A stretch of DNA of 64,000 nt from positions 75,465,321 through 75,529,320 of the forward strand of contig CM064872.1 in NCBI GenBank assembly GCA_032719365.1, read 5' to 3'. The notes under the pieces were generated by a model. That model ran no database searches, was not told the DNA's origin, and worked only from the letters and a program-made list of their open reading frames with translations. Source of the stretch: Prinsepia uniflora (Eukaryota > Streptophyta > Magnoliopsida > Rosales > Rosaceae). Of this stretch, positions 33,701 to 47,000 are shown in pieces; within the stretch, counting starts at the first letter, position 1, and the number at the start of each line of letters is the position of its first letter. The translations under genes and the position numbers were made by a program.

Positions 33701-34189
33701 CCCTCACACTTGTTCCTCACAAGCTACCAAAACCGTGCAAACCCTTCACCCTTTTAACACAATTAATAATGGATTAACGGGAAACATGATCCATAATTTA
33801 GGGGTCTCAAATCATGGGATGAGTGACACTTGTCACTCATCTAAGGGTCCATAATCATGGATCACATTTCAAAATTTTATTATTATTTCAATTGAATTCC
33901 CGGGATGTAAATTTAATCGATTTCACTCCCGTGACCATAACTTTCCCGTTCGATGTCCGATTTTGGCGTGTCGCTTGTCTACGGACTCGTGACGTCCCGA
34001 ACTACGTCACAGTCATTGGCCAAAATCCATTTGACCGCTCGAGTTAAAAGTCAACATTTTGCCCACCTCCATGGGCAAAACGGTCATTTCGCACTGTCCA
34101 TCCGAAATCACTCAACTAATCACAGATTAGTCTCACTAATCCATCATTAGTCATTAATATAATTCCAGAATTCGGGACGGGTCGTTACA
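33600..34189 (-). mobile_element. Short LTR-only copy S3 (590 bp) with a microsatellite inside
   Basis: The plus strand starts TAACAGGACCCGTCC (TG changed to TA) and ends GGGACGGGTCGTTACA. The flanking duplication CCAGC is exact (33595-33599, 34190-34194). It keeps both ends and the TGAGTGACACTTGTCACTCA palindrome of the 3 kb LTRs but lacks most of the middle. An (AC)n run fills 33647-33699. Confidence 0.85.
33647..33699. repeat. (AC)n microsatellite
   Basis: About 26 AC dinucleotides without interruption, located within the short LTR copy S3. Confidence 0.95.
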
Positions 34190-34194
34190 CCAGC

Positions 34195-34905
<711 letters not shown>

Positions 34906-37900
34906 TGTAATGACCCGTCCCGAGTGTCGGAATTGAATATTAATTAATTATAGTTTGGAATGACTAATCGGGGATTAGTGGAGTGAAATCGGACGAAATG
35001 TGCAAAATGACCGTTTTGCCCTTAGCGTGGGCAAAATGTTGACTTTTAGTTCGGGCGGTCAAACGGACTTTGACCGATGACTGTGACGTAGTTCGGGACG
35101 TCACGAGTTCATAGACAGGTAGCACGTTCAATTCTGACATTCGAGGAAAAAGTTATGACGTTCGGAAGTTCGAGGGCATTTTCGTAATTTGGACGAAAAG
35201 GGGAAAAATGTTGACTTTTTGTTTGACAACTAATTTTCACACGATTCGAGGACCGTTAGGTAGGTCTCGATGCCCTGAGTACAACGACAGGCGGCACGTC
35301 GAAAATGGAGTTCGGATGACCAAGTTACGGGTCACGGAAGTCCAGGGGCAAAATGGTAATTTGTCGAACGAAGGGCAAAATGGTCTTTTAACCATGATCA
35401 GACAATGACACCTGTCCTTTGTCTTCTTCTTGCCCCAGAAAACATGGAATCGGGTCTTGGGGAAAACACAATTATACCACTTTAGACACAAATTCCCTAA
35501 ATTATGGTTTGTCTTAATCATTGTTAATTAACAGCTGATAAACCGTTGTTGAGTTGCATTTGTGTAATTGGGAGACTGAGGAAGCCGAATTGAGAGAGAA
35601 ACTCGAGTGACAGTGAGGCCCCTGGGTTAATTTTGAATCGAAAAATCTTGAAAATTGGGGGGACTTTCGAATTCGAGATTATGAGCTGTGAGGATCACAA
35701 TTGAGGATTGAATTCGACTTCTGGGAACAAAACGAAACTCCCTGCAACAAAAACAAGGAGAAATCGTGTCGAATTGGGGAAGAACAGAAGCTTCCATTGC
35801 CGTTTAAAATCGAGCTTGGGTTCTACTGGTTAGAGGTAAGTAATTCTCAAATTGATCTTGTAAAAACATTCCTTACACTCTCACGATGCTAACTGGATGA
35901 ATTAATTTGAAAATCAGGGACGAAATCGACAAACCCGAATAGGAGACCCGTCGAATTTTGATCGTGAGTCGTGAGGTTTTAGACCCTAATTTGAGTAATT
36001 CAATTTACAGAACCTAATGGGAGATGGATTACAAGGGATCAGTTGAAAGATTGGATTGAATTGATGTCGAATTGAGTGAGATTGAGTCGGGTTCTATCGC
36101 TGGTTTTCCAACCCGTTTACCAGACAAACGGGCGAAGAAGACAATTGTGCTGGTTATTGTAGCAGGCGCATGGTAGTCACGCGCAACCACTTTGGGGGGC
36201 GCGTGAGGCTTTGTTTCAAGGTGAGGTCAACATGACTTTGAATCCTCTCAGTGTAACGAACATTTTGACGTTGGTTTCGAGAAAATCGGATATCGTTTCG
36301 TTAATGTTCCGTGTATCCGAAGTTTTGTTTTACCTTAAAAATACGTATTTAAATTCCGGAAAAATTGAGGATAATTATATGAAGTATTTTGAGATGTTAG
36401 TAACCCTCTATTATGATTTTGGACAGGAGTTGTGATTTCCAGAATTTACGGAAAAACGTGCAGCTCGAAAACGGATCGTTTTGAACGGTGTGTGTGAGTG
36501 GACTTTGTTTTCTAACCATGATGCATGCATATATGATTTTAAATGCTTTATTATATGATTTTATATGCTTTGGCATGATTTCTGTTTCAATCCAGTGATT
36601 TCTCGGTTTTATGATTATTATATTATATTTTGGTACGATTTTTGAGAAATGATGAAATTGATGTTTTTGGGCTAGGCCCGGATTGAAAATGATGTTTTAA
36701 CTCGGGCTATGAGTCAGGAAATTGAAAATGATATTTGAACTCGGATTATGAGTCAGGGATTGATTTCATGGATTTACGTGATATTGGCAACTCGGGTTTA
36801 CGGTTGCACGGATTCGCGTGAAAATGATATTTTGGGCTTGAGACCCAATGAAATTGTGATTTTGGTTGGGTTTGTATTTCCATACGATTATTTGATGATA
36901 TTGATGATTTGTGAGTTTATAATGTAAATCGGGACTTTGGCTTTTCCGGATTTGAGGAAACTATATTTTTGGGGCTGTGACCCCGTGCTGATAAATGATT
37001 TGGTTTTCAATGCAACTGTTTTTCACTGGTTTTTGTGATGATGATATGTTGCGGATAATTAGGGCTTTCGGGTGGAAATATGTTTTTCCCCGGAATGCAC
37101 CCTGGAGATAACGCTCGCCTTCAGGATGGAAGTGTTTACCCCGAAGAGGTCACGTAGCACGATCTTTGTAGAGCAGCCGAGGGAGGCTTGACTTAGATCA
37201 GATGTGCTGGATATACATAGATCAGTAAGTGATGTGTTCACTAGATCTGGATTGCCAGCTGGTGATGTGTTCACAGAGGCGGATGCTCGGATTTTGAGCG
37301 GTCCTTGAGCCTGTTGATTTGCACGCGTTGCAGGGATAAACGTGACTCTAAGCAACAGGATATGGAAATAAGTCCCGTGGTTTAAATATAAAATGATTTT
37401 AAGGAAACCGTGGTTTTATGGAAAATGATTTAAGGAAAACGTGAATTTATTGAGATTCAAATTGATTTAATGAAAATGAGTTTTAAGGAAATTGTGAACA
37501 TGGAATTTAGAAACATGTTGTTTGTGATTACGTACCGGTTTTGAGTACGGGTTTTTGGTCCTTGTGGCCAGGTGATGGTGTTCACATGTTTTGGCCTGAG
37601 AGCCGGGATTTGCTGTTTTATAACATGAACTGATTTGGTGAACATGAGTTTTACGGACCTTGGGAGAATATGTTTTGATTTTATCGGTCCGTTGTTCATA
37701 CTTGAATGATTTCATACTATTACTCATGTTTTATGATATGCATGCATATTTGTGAAAACTGAAGGGTAAGAATGTATTTTGGCAAATATTTTTATACGAG
37801 GTCATTTTTGTCCACTCACACCTTTTCTGTTTTGTGACCCTCCAGGCCGTGGTACAACGTTCGGGGCTGATCGTGGAGCAGAGGTAGCAGCAGAAATCAG

Positions 37901-38018
37901 CGCAATTATCCCTTGTCGGGCAAGAACTGAAGGGTAGTTTCGGGCCTTTAGTTGACTTGTCAGACGGGAGCAGGACCGGGCATGGTTTTTGACGTCCAGT
38001 TGGGACGGGGTCCTGTCA
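34906..38018 (+). mobile_element. Solo LTR S4, long-LTR gypsy group, 3.11 kb
   Basis: It starts TGTAATGACCCGTCCCGAG and ends GACGGGGTCCTGTCA, on the plus strand. It is flanked by exact duplications GTGGT (34901-34905 and 38019-38023). No internal region remains. This is the only LTR-only copy of the group in plus orientation. Confidence 0.92.
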
Positions 38019-38072
38019 GTGGTCATTAACACTCTTTCCCCTTAATAAATCGCTTTGAATGCATAGACATTA

Positions 38073-38291
38073 TGACAGGACCCACCCCCAATCTCCCGGG
38101 ATTAAGGGCTAAGTCCTGCTCCTGTCTAACTTACGCATGACACGAAGGCTAAACCGACGTTCAGCCCCCATATGACATGTAAGTCGGACAAGGAATTCTC
38201 GATACGACCGTCCAAAAGCTTCCAGACTTCCGAGAGTGTGTAGACTCTACTGTGGATCGCGTGTGTGATGTCTATGAGACGGGTCGTTACA
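38073..38291 (-). mobile_element. Miniature LTR copy S5 (219 bp)
   Basis: The plus strand starts TGACAGGACCCACCCCC and ends GAGACGGGTCGTTACA. It is flanked by exact duplications CATTA (38068-38072 and 38292-38296). Both LTR ends and the inner TGACACGAAGG part are kept in only 219 bp. Confidence 0.85.
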
Positions 38292-38296
38292 CATTA

Positions 38297-39343
38297 GGGT
38301 TCTTCTGCATTCAGGGATGTCCCATATAGTATTTCCAGAGGCCATAATTTGTCTTGATGAGGAAGCTGTATACTAGCAAGAAGTTCGATATGGTTTCTGG
38401 GATAGCTTATGGTTGTTTTTCCATAATAACTGAGTATTATTTCCTTTCTCGATAGATTATTTTTAACTCCCTTGTTTTCTGGAAAGAAAAGGGTATGTTT
38501 GACGTGTTATGCAAGTGATGATGGTCAATGGTGAATTTAGGATTTTTTCAAGAGGGTTGGCACTTAAAAATGATATTAGCTACTATTAATATTCTGATTT
38601 TATATGGTAAGTAAACGTATAACTCAATAAAAAAAATAGTTACCGATTTTTTTGATTATTCTGATACCTACTTCTCTATTATTTGTAAGAAAATGTGCTC
38701 TTAATATGAATTGTGGTATGAAAACTTTGTATAGCTATTATTTTGTTTGATTAGGGTTTGTTGATGTGGCGTTGAATTAGGTGCAAGGTTATTATATATT
38801 CACCGATGTACATGTACCACTTAACAAAAGTGATAAATAAAAGACTCATGTCTTGGGAAGAATGGTGAACAATCCTACATTGCTCGGGGAGGGAAAGGTG
38901 AAGTGTCTTATATATGTGGGCACATATCTATCTAGCATAAGACGTTTTGGGAACTCATCGGTGAAGTATCTTACATTTTCACCGATTATTTACTTCCTCA
39001 TTATTTGTAAATAAACATGTATTCTTTCACTGATTACCCACTTACCGATATATATGTACCACTTAACAAAAGTGATAAATAAAAGACACATGCTAGTGTT
39101 TAAAATAATTAGTAAACGTCTGAATGTTAAATGGTGTTAGATGTATGTATCAATGAGAATAATTGCCTAATTTTTGGGTACATTTTCACTGATTATTTAC
39201 TTCCTCATTATTTGTAAGTAAACATGCATTCTTTCATCGATTACCTAGTATCCATTATTTGTAAGTACAAAATATAAAATTTGGCATGGTTATTAAATGT
39301 ATGTATCAACGAGAATAATTGCCTAATTTTCGGGTACATTTTC
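38297..39343. other. Spacer with 156-bp repeats
   Basis: No gene is recognised. ATGTATGTATCAA(T/C)GAGAA recurs at 39141 and 39297, giving a 156-bp period. The second unit is interrupted by the insertion at 39344 and resumes at 47146. GTACCACTTAACAAAAGTGA also occurs twice (about 38813 and 39056). Confidence 0.7.
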
Positions 39344-42300
39344 TGTAACAACCCGTTCCGAGAATTGGGGTTAGTAGAGTGATTAAGGTGTGATTAGTAA
39401 GGTTAATCAGGGGCTAGGTGGTCCCGAGGGGTCCGGGAACCTAGAATGACGATTTTGCCCCTGGGTCGGGCAGAAATGTTGACTTTTATTTCGGGTGGTC
39501 AAATGGGAGTTGACCAGTGACCAGGACGTAGTTGAGGACGTCACGAATCCGTAGGCAGGTGGCACGCCCGATTCCGACATCCGAGGAGGAAGTTGTGATG
39601 TTCGGAAGGTTGAGGGCATAACCGTAATTTTGGAAAGTTGACTTTTCGTATAATCGAGTTTTGGTAGGTTGACCTAGGATGGTTAGATAGATTCCGTCGT
39701 CCTGAGTTCGATGACAGGCGGCACGTGTTCATCGGACTTACGAGGTGAAAGTTACGGGTCTAGGAAGTTTTGGTGAAACCGTAAAAATGTGTTAACCAGA
39801 AGGGTATTTTAGTCTTTTTGGGATTATGGGGATTTGTGCAGATAGAGAAGGAATGGACGGCTGGGAGTTAATCAGGTGAGATAAGGATGGATGGGATGGT
39901 GACATGTGGCAAGTGTGTAGTGGGTTCTGGGGGATTCTAAGGTGTGTGCACGGTTCTATTTTTGGAGTGTACCCGTGCCCGTGTTCGTGTTTGTGCGCAG
40001 AAGTAAACAGAAAACAGAGGGAGATCGTGAAGGAAATTGAGGATGGTAGTGTGAGTGTTGATGAATTGTGAGTGTGTGAGGGTGATCAGAGAGTGAGAGG
40101 GAAGCAGTGAGAGAGGTTGACGGTGTGGTGGTTGTGTGTGAAGGTGTCAAGAGCTGTGGGGAAAACCAGGGGTAAAAGCAGGGGGGTTGTGAGGATTGTG
40201 GCGGTGGCGGCCGTGTACGGGGCAATTGGGACCGTGGTGGTGTCGTGCGGGTTGCGAGGAGTCAGCCACTACCAGCAGAGCTCACGACGGCGACAGGTTG
40301 CAGGTAATTTCTATTGCCCCGTGTTCATGCTCTGTTTTGGCCGTGAACTTCAAGTCGGAAGTTGTGGCCTGAGAGGTTGAATCGAAGAGTCTAGGGGAGT
40401 TTAGGGAGTTTAGTTGAGTCCAGGGCGTCATTTGGTTGAGCTGCCGTGACGGGAGGTGCACGGTGGAGGTCGGTACGACGGAGGGACTCTGTGTGCCCTG
40501 TTTTCCCGTTTTGGTTCAAACTAAGAGTCGTGATCCTAGAGACTGAGTCGAAGGTCTAGGCGAGTCGGGTTAGGTTCCTTGAGGTTCTAGGAACCGTCTG
40601 GTCTTGCCACCGTGAAGGGAGGTTACCTGGGTGGCCGGATCGTGAAACAGAGTTTGGGGAGGTTTGATTTCGAGCTTGAGACGACGGGTAGGAGGCTGTG
40701 TCGAAGTGATTGGAGGATGGGGATGCTTAGAGTAAGGTTGGACGAAGCTTTAGGTGAAGAAAGGGAAGGAAATCGTGCAGGTACGGCGGAGAACCGTTGA
40801 CGCCGGTTCAGCTGTAGCCTACTGTGTTGAACCGGGTCGACGTGAGGTTGAAGGTGCACTGTAGCTGGCGCGTGGGGCCACGCGCAGCCACTTTGGGCGG
40901 CGCGTGGAGGCGCGTGCGGCAGTTCTGGGAGAAACGGTCAACATAGTTTTTGGTCTAGGAGTTGTTGTGAGTTCAATGGAGTTGGTTTCGAGTCGATCGG
41001 AAGTCGTTTGAGTGTAGTTCCGCGAGGGTGAATGTGTAGGGTCCCGGGGTTTTAAATCTTTGGTCCGGGGATTTTTGAGGGCTTTTAGGTGAGTGTTCGT
41101 AGATGTGTTAGGGACGTAATTTGACGGTGTTTGACAGGATCGGGATTTCCCGAGGGAGCCGAGGAACGGGCTGGACGTTCGGGACGCGAGTAGGGCTCAG
41201 TACTGTGAGTGGACCCTTTCTCTATACTTGAACATGCATAACTGCTTTCTATAATGGTTTTATGGTTTTAATCATGAATCTATGTTTATGGAATATGAAA
41301 TGATGATTTTATGTGTTTGCACGTTTTCCGAGAAAAAGACGGTTTTGGCACGGTTTTCGAGGAAATGTTGGTTTTCGGATTTTGATGTCACATTTGGGGA
41401 TTTTCACCGATAAAGGTTTTCTAATAATGATATATGGGTTATGAAATGTGATTTGTGATTACACGGGGTTTTGGTATGAAAATGGATATTTTCCGGATTT
41501 GGGTTCGGAATGACGGTTCTGGATGCCGGGAGAGCATCGAACCAGTGATTTCGGATTCGGGTTTGGATGAGGATCTGGTAAATGTTTTTTTTCAAATGGT
41601 TTTGGGATTGGATTTGCTGGATCTGGATATTGGGTTTAAAGACCCGGATATATGTGACGGGGGACCGGCCGGATTGGGTTTAAAGACCCGGATTGAGTTT
41701 AAAGACTCGGGAGTTTAAAGACTCGGATATATATTGATTTCCCCCGTAGGCCTTGAGTTTAAAGACTCGGGAGTTTAAAGACTCGGATATGATTAAGGCC
41801 TGGATTGAGTTTAAAGACTCGGGAGTTTAAAGACTCGGATAGATCCAGCAGGTTTGATCGGGAAAATGATAAATTGATGTTTATGGTTTTTGATACGGTT
41901 TCTGATACTCATGCTGTGGTTTCTTATGTACTTTATAGTGTTTCTGTTTCTTATGATGTTTAAGATTGATTCTTTTATAAATGTGTTTATAACTGCTGGT
42001 TATGCATGTGTTTTCAAAACGGAGGGTTTAACTCGGTTTTCTTATAAAATGGTTTTTGAACTTTGTACTTTTGGTCCACTCACATTTTCTGTTTTAAATT
42101 GCCCTCCAGGTTGTGGAGCTAGCGCGGGGTCTTGACGTCGAGGCAGTGTCCAAGGCATAGAAGTGACGTGAGGGATCCTAGGAGAGTTAAAGGCTTCTGT
42201 GTGCGTGTACTTTATCGGTTTTTATTTTCCTTGTAATATAGTGCTATGCTCTGTAAACGATACGGATTTTGGGATATTTTGTAATTACTCCTGCGTTTGA

Positions 42301-42399
42301 CTGGGTTCGAGTGAGTGTTCCTTAGGTGTTGTGTCGGGGAGTCAGACGGGAGCGGGATTTACCTCGGGTTTCGGGGTGAAACCGGGGTGGGTCCTGACA
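39344..42399 (+). repeat. 5' LTR of S6
   Basis: It is 3056 bp. It contains a cluster of GAGTTTAAAGACTCGG-type 16-mers at about 41631-41841 and TTGACTTTT(A/C)-type blocks near its start shared with the solo LTRs. Several short open frames in it are conserved only because the two LTRs are nearly identical. Confidence 0.95.
41631..41841. repeat. Cluster of GAGTTTAAAGACTCGG units
   Basis: About eight copies of a 16-mer (GGTTTAAAGACCCGG or GAGTTTAAAGACTCGG) occur singly or as pairs. The same cluster is in the 3' LTR at about 46376-46586. Each unit is close to self-complementary. Confidence 0.85.
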
Positions 42400-42400
42400 A

Positions 42401-42414
42401 TTGGTATCAGAGCA
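42401..42414 (+). other. Primer binding site of S6
   Basis: TTGGTATCAGAGC directly after the 5' LTR is the usual initiator-Met tRNA primer site of plant gypsy elements. Confidence 0.85.
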
Positions 42415-42506
42415 TAGGTTTGTCGAGTTTGTGGGGTTTGTTGGTTTGTGAGGTTGTGTTTCAGTTGTTTGACTACTTCTATGCCTTTTTCAGCGTGCGG
42501 TTGACG

Positions 42507-43586
42507 ATGCCTCCGAGACGTAGACCCTCTCCACAACCTGAAGAAGTAGCCAGAGAGACGGAGAGTGCCACGATTGAGCGAGCCCAGCGGCTCGGGGCTA
42601 CTACTTTTAGTGGTGGGGCTGATCCTGAGGAAGCCCAGAGGTGGATTACGAGACTGGAGCGGATTTTTGCGGTGATGCATTGTCCGCCGGAGGAGCGAGT
42701 ATTGTTGGCTGCATTTTTACTAGATGGTGCGGCATACGAGTGGTGGTATACCCTCGAGTTGTCTGGCTGGGATGTCCATAGTGTGACCTGGGAGACGTTC
42801 AGGGAACGGTTTCTGGAGCAGTATTATCCTCGTTCTTTCCGGGATGCCAAGGAGGCGGAGTTTCTGCAGCTCCAGCAGGGGAATATGACAGTGGCAGAGT
42901 ACGAACGGAAGTTTCAGATGTTGTCTCGGTTTGCTCCTGCTTTTGTGGCCACTGAAGCCGAGAAGTGCCGTAGGTTTGAGTTGGGCTTGCGCGGTGAGAT
43001 TCGAGCCGTAGTGACGGCTGGATCTTTTGCTACCCTCCGAGATTTGTCGGACGCTGCGGTGCGAGTTGAGGCTAGTTTGCCGGTGCGACGCCGGGAACTA
43101 TCTATTCCTGGAGCTTCGAGCCAGAGGACACCGAAAAGAGGTAATTTCGGTGGATCGTCCTCGTCGGGCGATGATCGTTTTGGTAGGCCTGGCAGTGCCC
43201 AGAGTTCAGGATTTTGGGGTTATCGAGTACCGCCGACTCCGCAAGCGAGTGCGACGTCGGTAGCGTCTACAGGGAGACTGAGCAGTGGACCAGGCTGGAA
43301 TGTGTGTTTCTACTGCGGGGAGCGAGGTCATTTCCGACGTGAGTGTCCACTGTTGCCACAGGAAGGTGGTGTAGGCAGAGGAGTAGCGGAGTCCGGACAG
43401 AGTACAGCATCAGGGACAGCGGGCACTAGAGGAGGTGGTGGCACAGCCACGAGTAGTTCGAGGGGACGTGGTAGAGCGTCAGGATTTCAGGCCCGGGTGT
43501 TCTCGATGACTCAGCAGGAGGATCCGGCGATACCAGATGTGGGGACAGGTACTTGTTTTACTTTTGGTTGTTGGATCCCAGGGTAG
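42507..43586 (+). CDS. Gag protein of the gag-only element
   Basis: The reading frame is open further upstream, but the ATG at 42507 (MPPRRRPSPQPEE) is the natural start after the primer site. This gives 359 residues. A gag capsid domain is visible (YEWWYTLELSGWDVHSVTWE, then FLEQYYPRSFRDAKEAEF). A basic linker follows, then a CCHC zinc knuckle CFYCGERGHFRREC near residues 266-280 and a Gly/Ser-rich tail. The frame stops about 75 residues after the knuckle, before any protease sequence. It has no internal stop, which with the young LTRs suggests it was functional recently. It packages RNA in the virus-like particle; this role is family knowledge. Confidence 0.9.
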   Translation: MPPRRRPSPQPEEVARETESATIERAQRLGATTFSGGADPEEAQRWITRLERIFAVMHCPPEERVLLAAFLLDGAAYEWWYTLELSGWDVHSVTWETFRERFLEQYYPRSFRDAKEAEFLQLQQGNMTVAEYERKFQMLSRFAPAFVATEAEKCRRFELGLRGEIRAVVTAGSFATLRDLSDAAVRVEASLPVRRRELSIPGASSQRTPKRGNFGGSSSSGDDRFGRPGSAQSSGFWGYRVPPTPQASATSVASTGRLSSGPGWNVCFYCGERGHFRRECPLLPQEGGVGRGVAESGQSTASGTAGTRGGGGTATSSSRGRGRASGFQARVFSMTQQEDPAIPDVGTGTCFTFGCWIPG

Positions 43587-44087
43587 AGTCTAGGAGTTCG
43601 CCTAGAGGACTAGGAGTGTACAGTAAGTTACGTAGCAGGTTGACGGGAAGTAAGGAGAGAACCCACAAGCTAGAGTTTGCCTTTAGGACTTTGTGAAGTT
43701 AGTCCGACCGTGGCCGGAATAGTAGCCGAGGGAGATGGGTGGACGATTGTTTGGGTTAGTAGTCGAGTTGGTTCGGGCAGGTAGGGTGGTTGTATACGAG
43801 GATGTACTCTATGATTTCTGTCGGGTATTGTGACATGAGGTATTGTATAATACCTTTGTTTTCTGTTCATAGAGTTTCCCTTGCGTACACCATGTAGTTG
43901 TTACATAGCTAGAGTTGGCTGTGGTAATAGTAGCTGGGGATGGAGTGAAATACCCAAGGTGGAGATGATAGACAGAGTGTTTAGGAGAAGCTGTTGCTGC
44001 CCTAGTGTGGATACCGGGAAGAAGACGTTAGGTGTCGGGAACTAGCTGTGGAATTTCGGGGACGAAATTCTTTTTAGGTGGGTAGAT
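43587..44087 (+). other. Non-coding tail of the S6 interior
   Basis: This is about 500 bp with no frame of note, ending in GGAATTTCGGGGACGAAATT and a T/purine run before the 3' LTR. It contains no recognisable pol remnant. Confidence 0.7.
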
Positions 44088-47000
44088 TGTAACAACCCGT
44101 TCCGAGAATTGGGGTTAGTAGAGTGATTAAGGTGTGATTAGTAAGGTTAATCGGGGGCTAGGTGGTCCCGAGGGGTCCGGGAACCTAGAATGACGATTTT
44201 GCCCCTGGGTCGAGCAGAAATGTTGACTTTTATTTCGGGTGGTCAAATGGGAGTTGACCAGTGACCAAGACGTAGTTGAGGACGTCACGAATCCGTAGGC
44301 AGGTGGCACGCCCGATTCCGACATCCGAGGAGGAAGTTGTGATGTTCGGAAGGTTGAGGGCATAACCGTAATTTTGGAAAAGTTGACTTTTCGTATAATC
44401 GAGTTTTGGTAGGTTGACCTAGGATGGTTAGATAGATTCCGTCGTCCTGAGTTCGATGACAGGCGGCACGTGTTCATCGGACTTACGAGGTGAAAGTTAC
44501 GGGTCTAGGAAGTTTTGGTGAAACCGTAAAAATGTGTTAACCAGAAGGGTATTTTAGTCTTTTTGGGTTTATGGGGATTTGTGCAGAGAGAGAAGGAATG
44601 GACGGCTGGGAGTTAATCAGGTGAGATAAGGATGGATGGGATGGTGACATGTGGCAAGTGTGTAGTGGGTTCTGGGGGATTCTAAGGTGTGTGCACGGTT
44701 CTATTTTTGGAGTGTACCCGTGCCCGTGTTCGTGTTTGTGCGCAGAAGTAAACAGAAAACAGAGGGAGATCGTGAAGGAAATTGAGGGTGGTAGTGTGAG
44801 TGTTGATGAATTGTGAGTGTGTGAGGGTGATCAGAGAGTGAGAGGGAAGCAGTGAGAGAGGTTGACGGTGTGGTGGTTGTGTGTGAAGGTGTCAAGAGCT
44901 GTGGGGAAAACCAGGGGTAAAAGCAGGGGGGTTGTGAGGATTGTGGCGGTGGCGGCCGTGTACGGGGCAATTGGGACCGTGGTGGTGTCGTGCGGGTTGC
45001 GAGGAGTCAGCCACTACCAGCAGAGCTCACGACGGCGACAGGTTGCAGGTAATTTCTATTGCCCCGTGTTCATGCTCTGTTTTGGCCGTGAACTTCAAGT
45101 CGGAAGTTGTGGCCTGAGAGGTTGAATCGAAGAGTCTAGGGGAGTTTAGGGAGTTTAGTTGAGTCCAGGGCGTCATTTGGTTGAGCTGCCGTGACGGGAG
45201 GTGCACGGTGGAGGTCGGTACGACGGAGGGACTCTGTGTGCCCTGTTTTCCCGTTTTGGTTCAAACTAAGAGTCGTGATCCTAGAGACTGAGTCGAAGGT
45301 CTAGGCGAGTCGGGTTAGGTTCCTTGAGGTTCTAGGAACCGTCTGGTCTTGCCACCGTGAAGGGAGGTTACCTGGGTGGCCGGATCGTGAAACAGAGTTT
45401 GGGGAGGTTTGATTTCGAGCTTGAGACGACGGGTAGGAGGCTGTGTCGAAGTGATTGGAGGATGGGGATGCTTAGAGTAAGGTTGGACGAAGCTTTAGGT
45501 GAAGAAAGGGAAGGAAATCGTGCAGGTACGGCGGAGAACCGTTGACGCCGGTTCAGCTGTAGCCTACTGTGTTGAACCGGGTCGACGTGAGGTTGAAGGT
45601 GCACTGTAGCTGGCGCGTGGGGCCACGCGCAGCCACTTTGGGCGGCGCGTGGAGGCGCGTGCGGCAGTTCTGGGAGAAACGGTCAACATAGTTTTTGGTC
45701 TAGGAGTTGTTGTGAGTTCAATGGAGTTGGTTTCGAGTCGATCGGAAGTCGTTTGAGTGTAGTTCCGCGAGGGTGAATGTGTAGGGTCCCGGGGTTTTAA
45801 ATCTTTGGTCCGGGGATTTTTGAGGGCTTTTAGGTGAGTGTTCGTAGATGTGTTAGGGACGTAATTTGACGGTGTTTGACAGGATCGGGATTTCCCGAGG
45901 GAGCCGAGGAACGGGCTGGACGTTCGGGACGCGAGTAGGGCTCAGTACTGTGAGTGGACCCTTTCTCTATACTTGAACATGCATAACTGCTTTCTATAAT
46001 GGTTTTATGGTTTTAATCATGAATCTATGTTTATGGAATATGAAATGATGATTTTATGTGTTTGCACGTTTTCCGAGAAAAAAGACGGTTTTGGCACGGT
46101 TTTCGAGGAAATGTTGGTTTTCGGATTTTGATGTCACATTTGGGGATTTTCACCGATAAAGGTTTTCTAATAATGATATATGGGTTATGAAATGTGATTT
46201 GTGATTACACGGGGTTTTGGTATGAAAATGGATATTTTTCGGATTTGGGTTCGGAATGACGGTTCTGGATGCCGGGAGAGCATCGAACCAGTGATTTCGG
46301 ATTCGGGTTTGGATGAGGATCTGGTAAATGTTTTTTTTCAAATGGTTTTGGGATTGGATTTGCTGGATCTGGATATTGGGTTTAAAGACCCGGATATATG
46401 TGACGGGAGACCGGCCGGATTGGGTTTAAAGACCCGGATTGAGTTTAAAGACTCGGGAGTTTAAAGACTCGGATATATATTGATTTCCCCCGTAGGCCTT
46501 GAGTTTAAAGACTCGGGAGTTTAAAGACTCGGATATGATTAAGGCCTGGATTGAGTTTAAAGACTCGGGAGTTTAAAGACTCGGATAGATCCAGCAGGTT
46601 TGATCGGGAAAATGATAAATTGATGTTTATGGTTTTTGATACGGTTTCTGATACTCATGCTGTGGTTTCTTATGTACTTTATAGTGTTTCTGTTTCTTAT
46701 GATGTTTAAGATTGATTCTTTTATAAATGTGTTTATAACTGCTGGTTATGCATGTGTTTTCAAAACGGAGGGTTTAACTCGGTTTTCTTATAAAATGGTT
46801 TTTGAACTTTGTACTTTTGGTCCACTCACATTTTCTGTTTTAAATTGCCCTCCAGGTTGTGGAGCTAGCGCGGGGTCTTGACGTCGAGGCAGTGTCCAAG
46901 GCATAGAAGTGACGTGAGGGATCCTAGGAGAGTTAAAGGCTTCTGTGTGCGTGTACTTTATCGGTTTTTATTTTCCTTGTAATGTAGTGCTATGCTCTGT

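Noticed and set aside
33598..34189. Independent small gene or MITE
   Set aside because: Ends, inner palindrome and duplication identify it as a shortened LTR of the long-LTR group.
39956..47000. Paired open frames repeated at 4.7 kb distance (for example 40117-40380 and 44862-45125)
   Set aside because: They lie in the two LTRs of one element and are conserved only because the LTRs are nearly identical.
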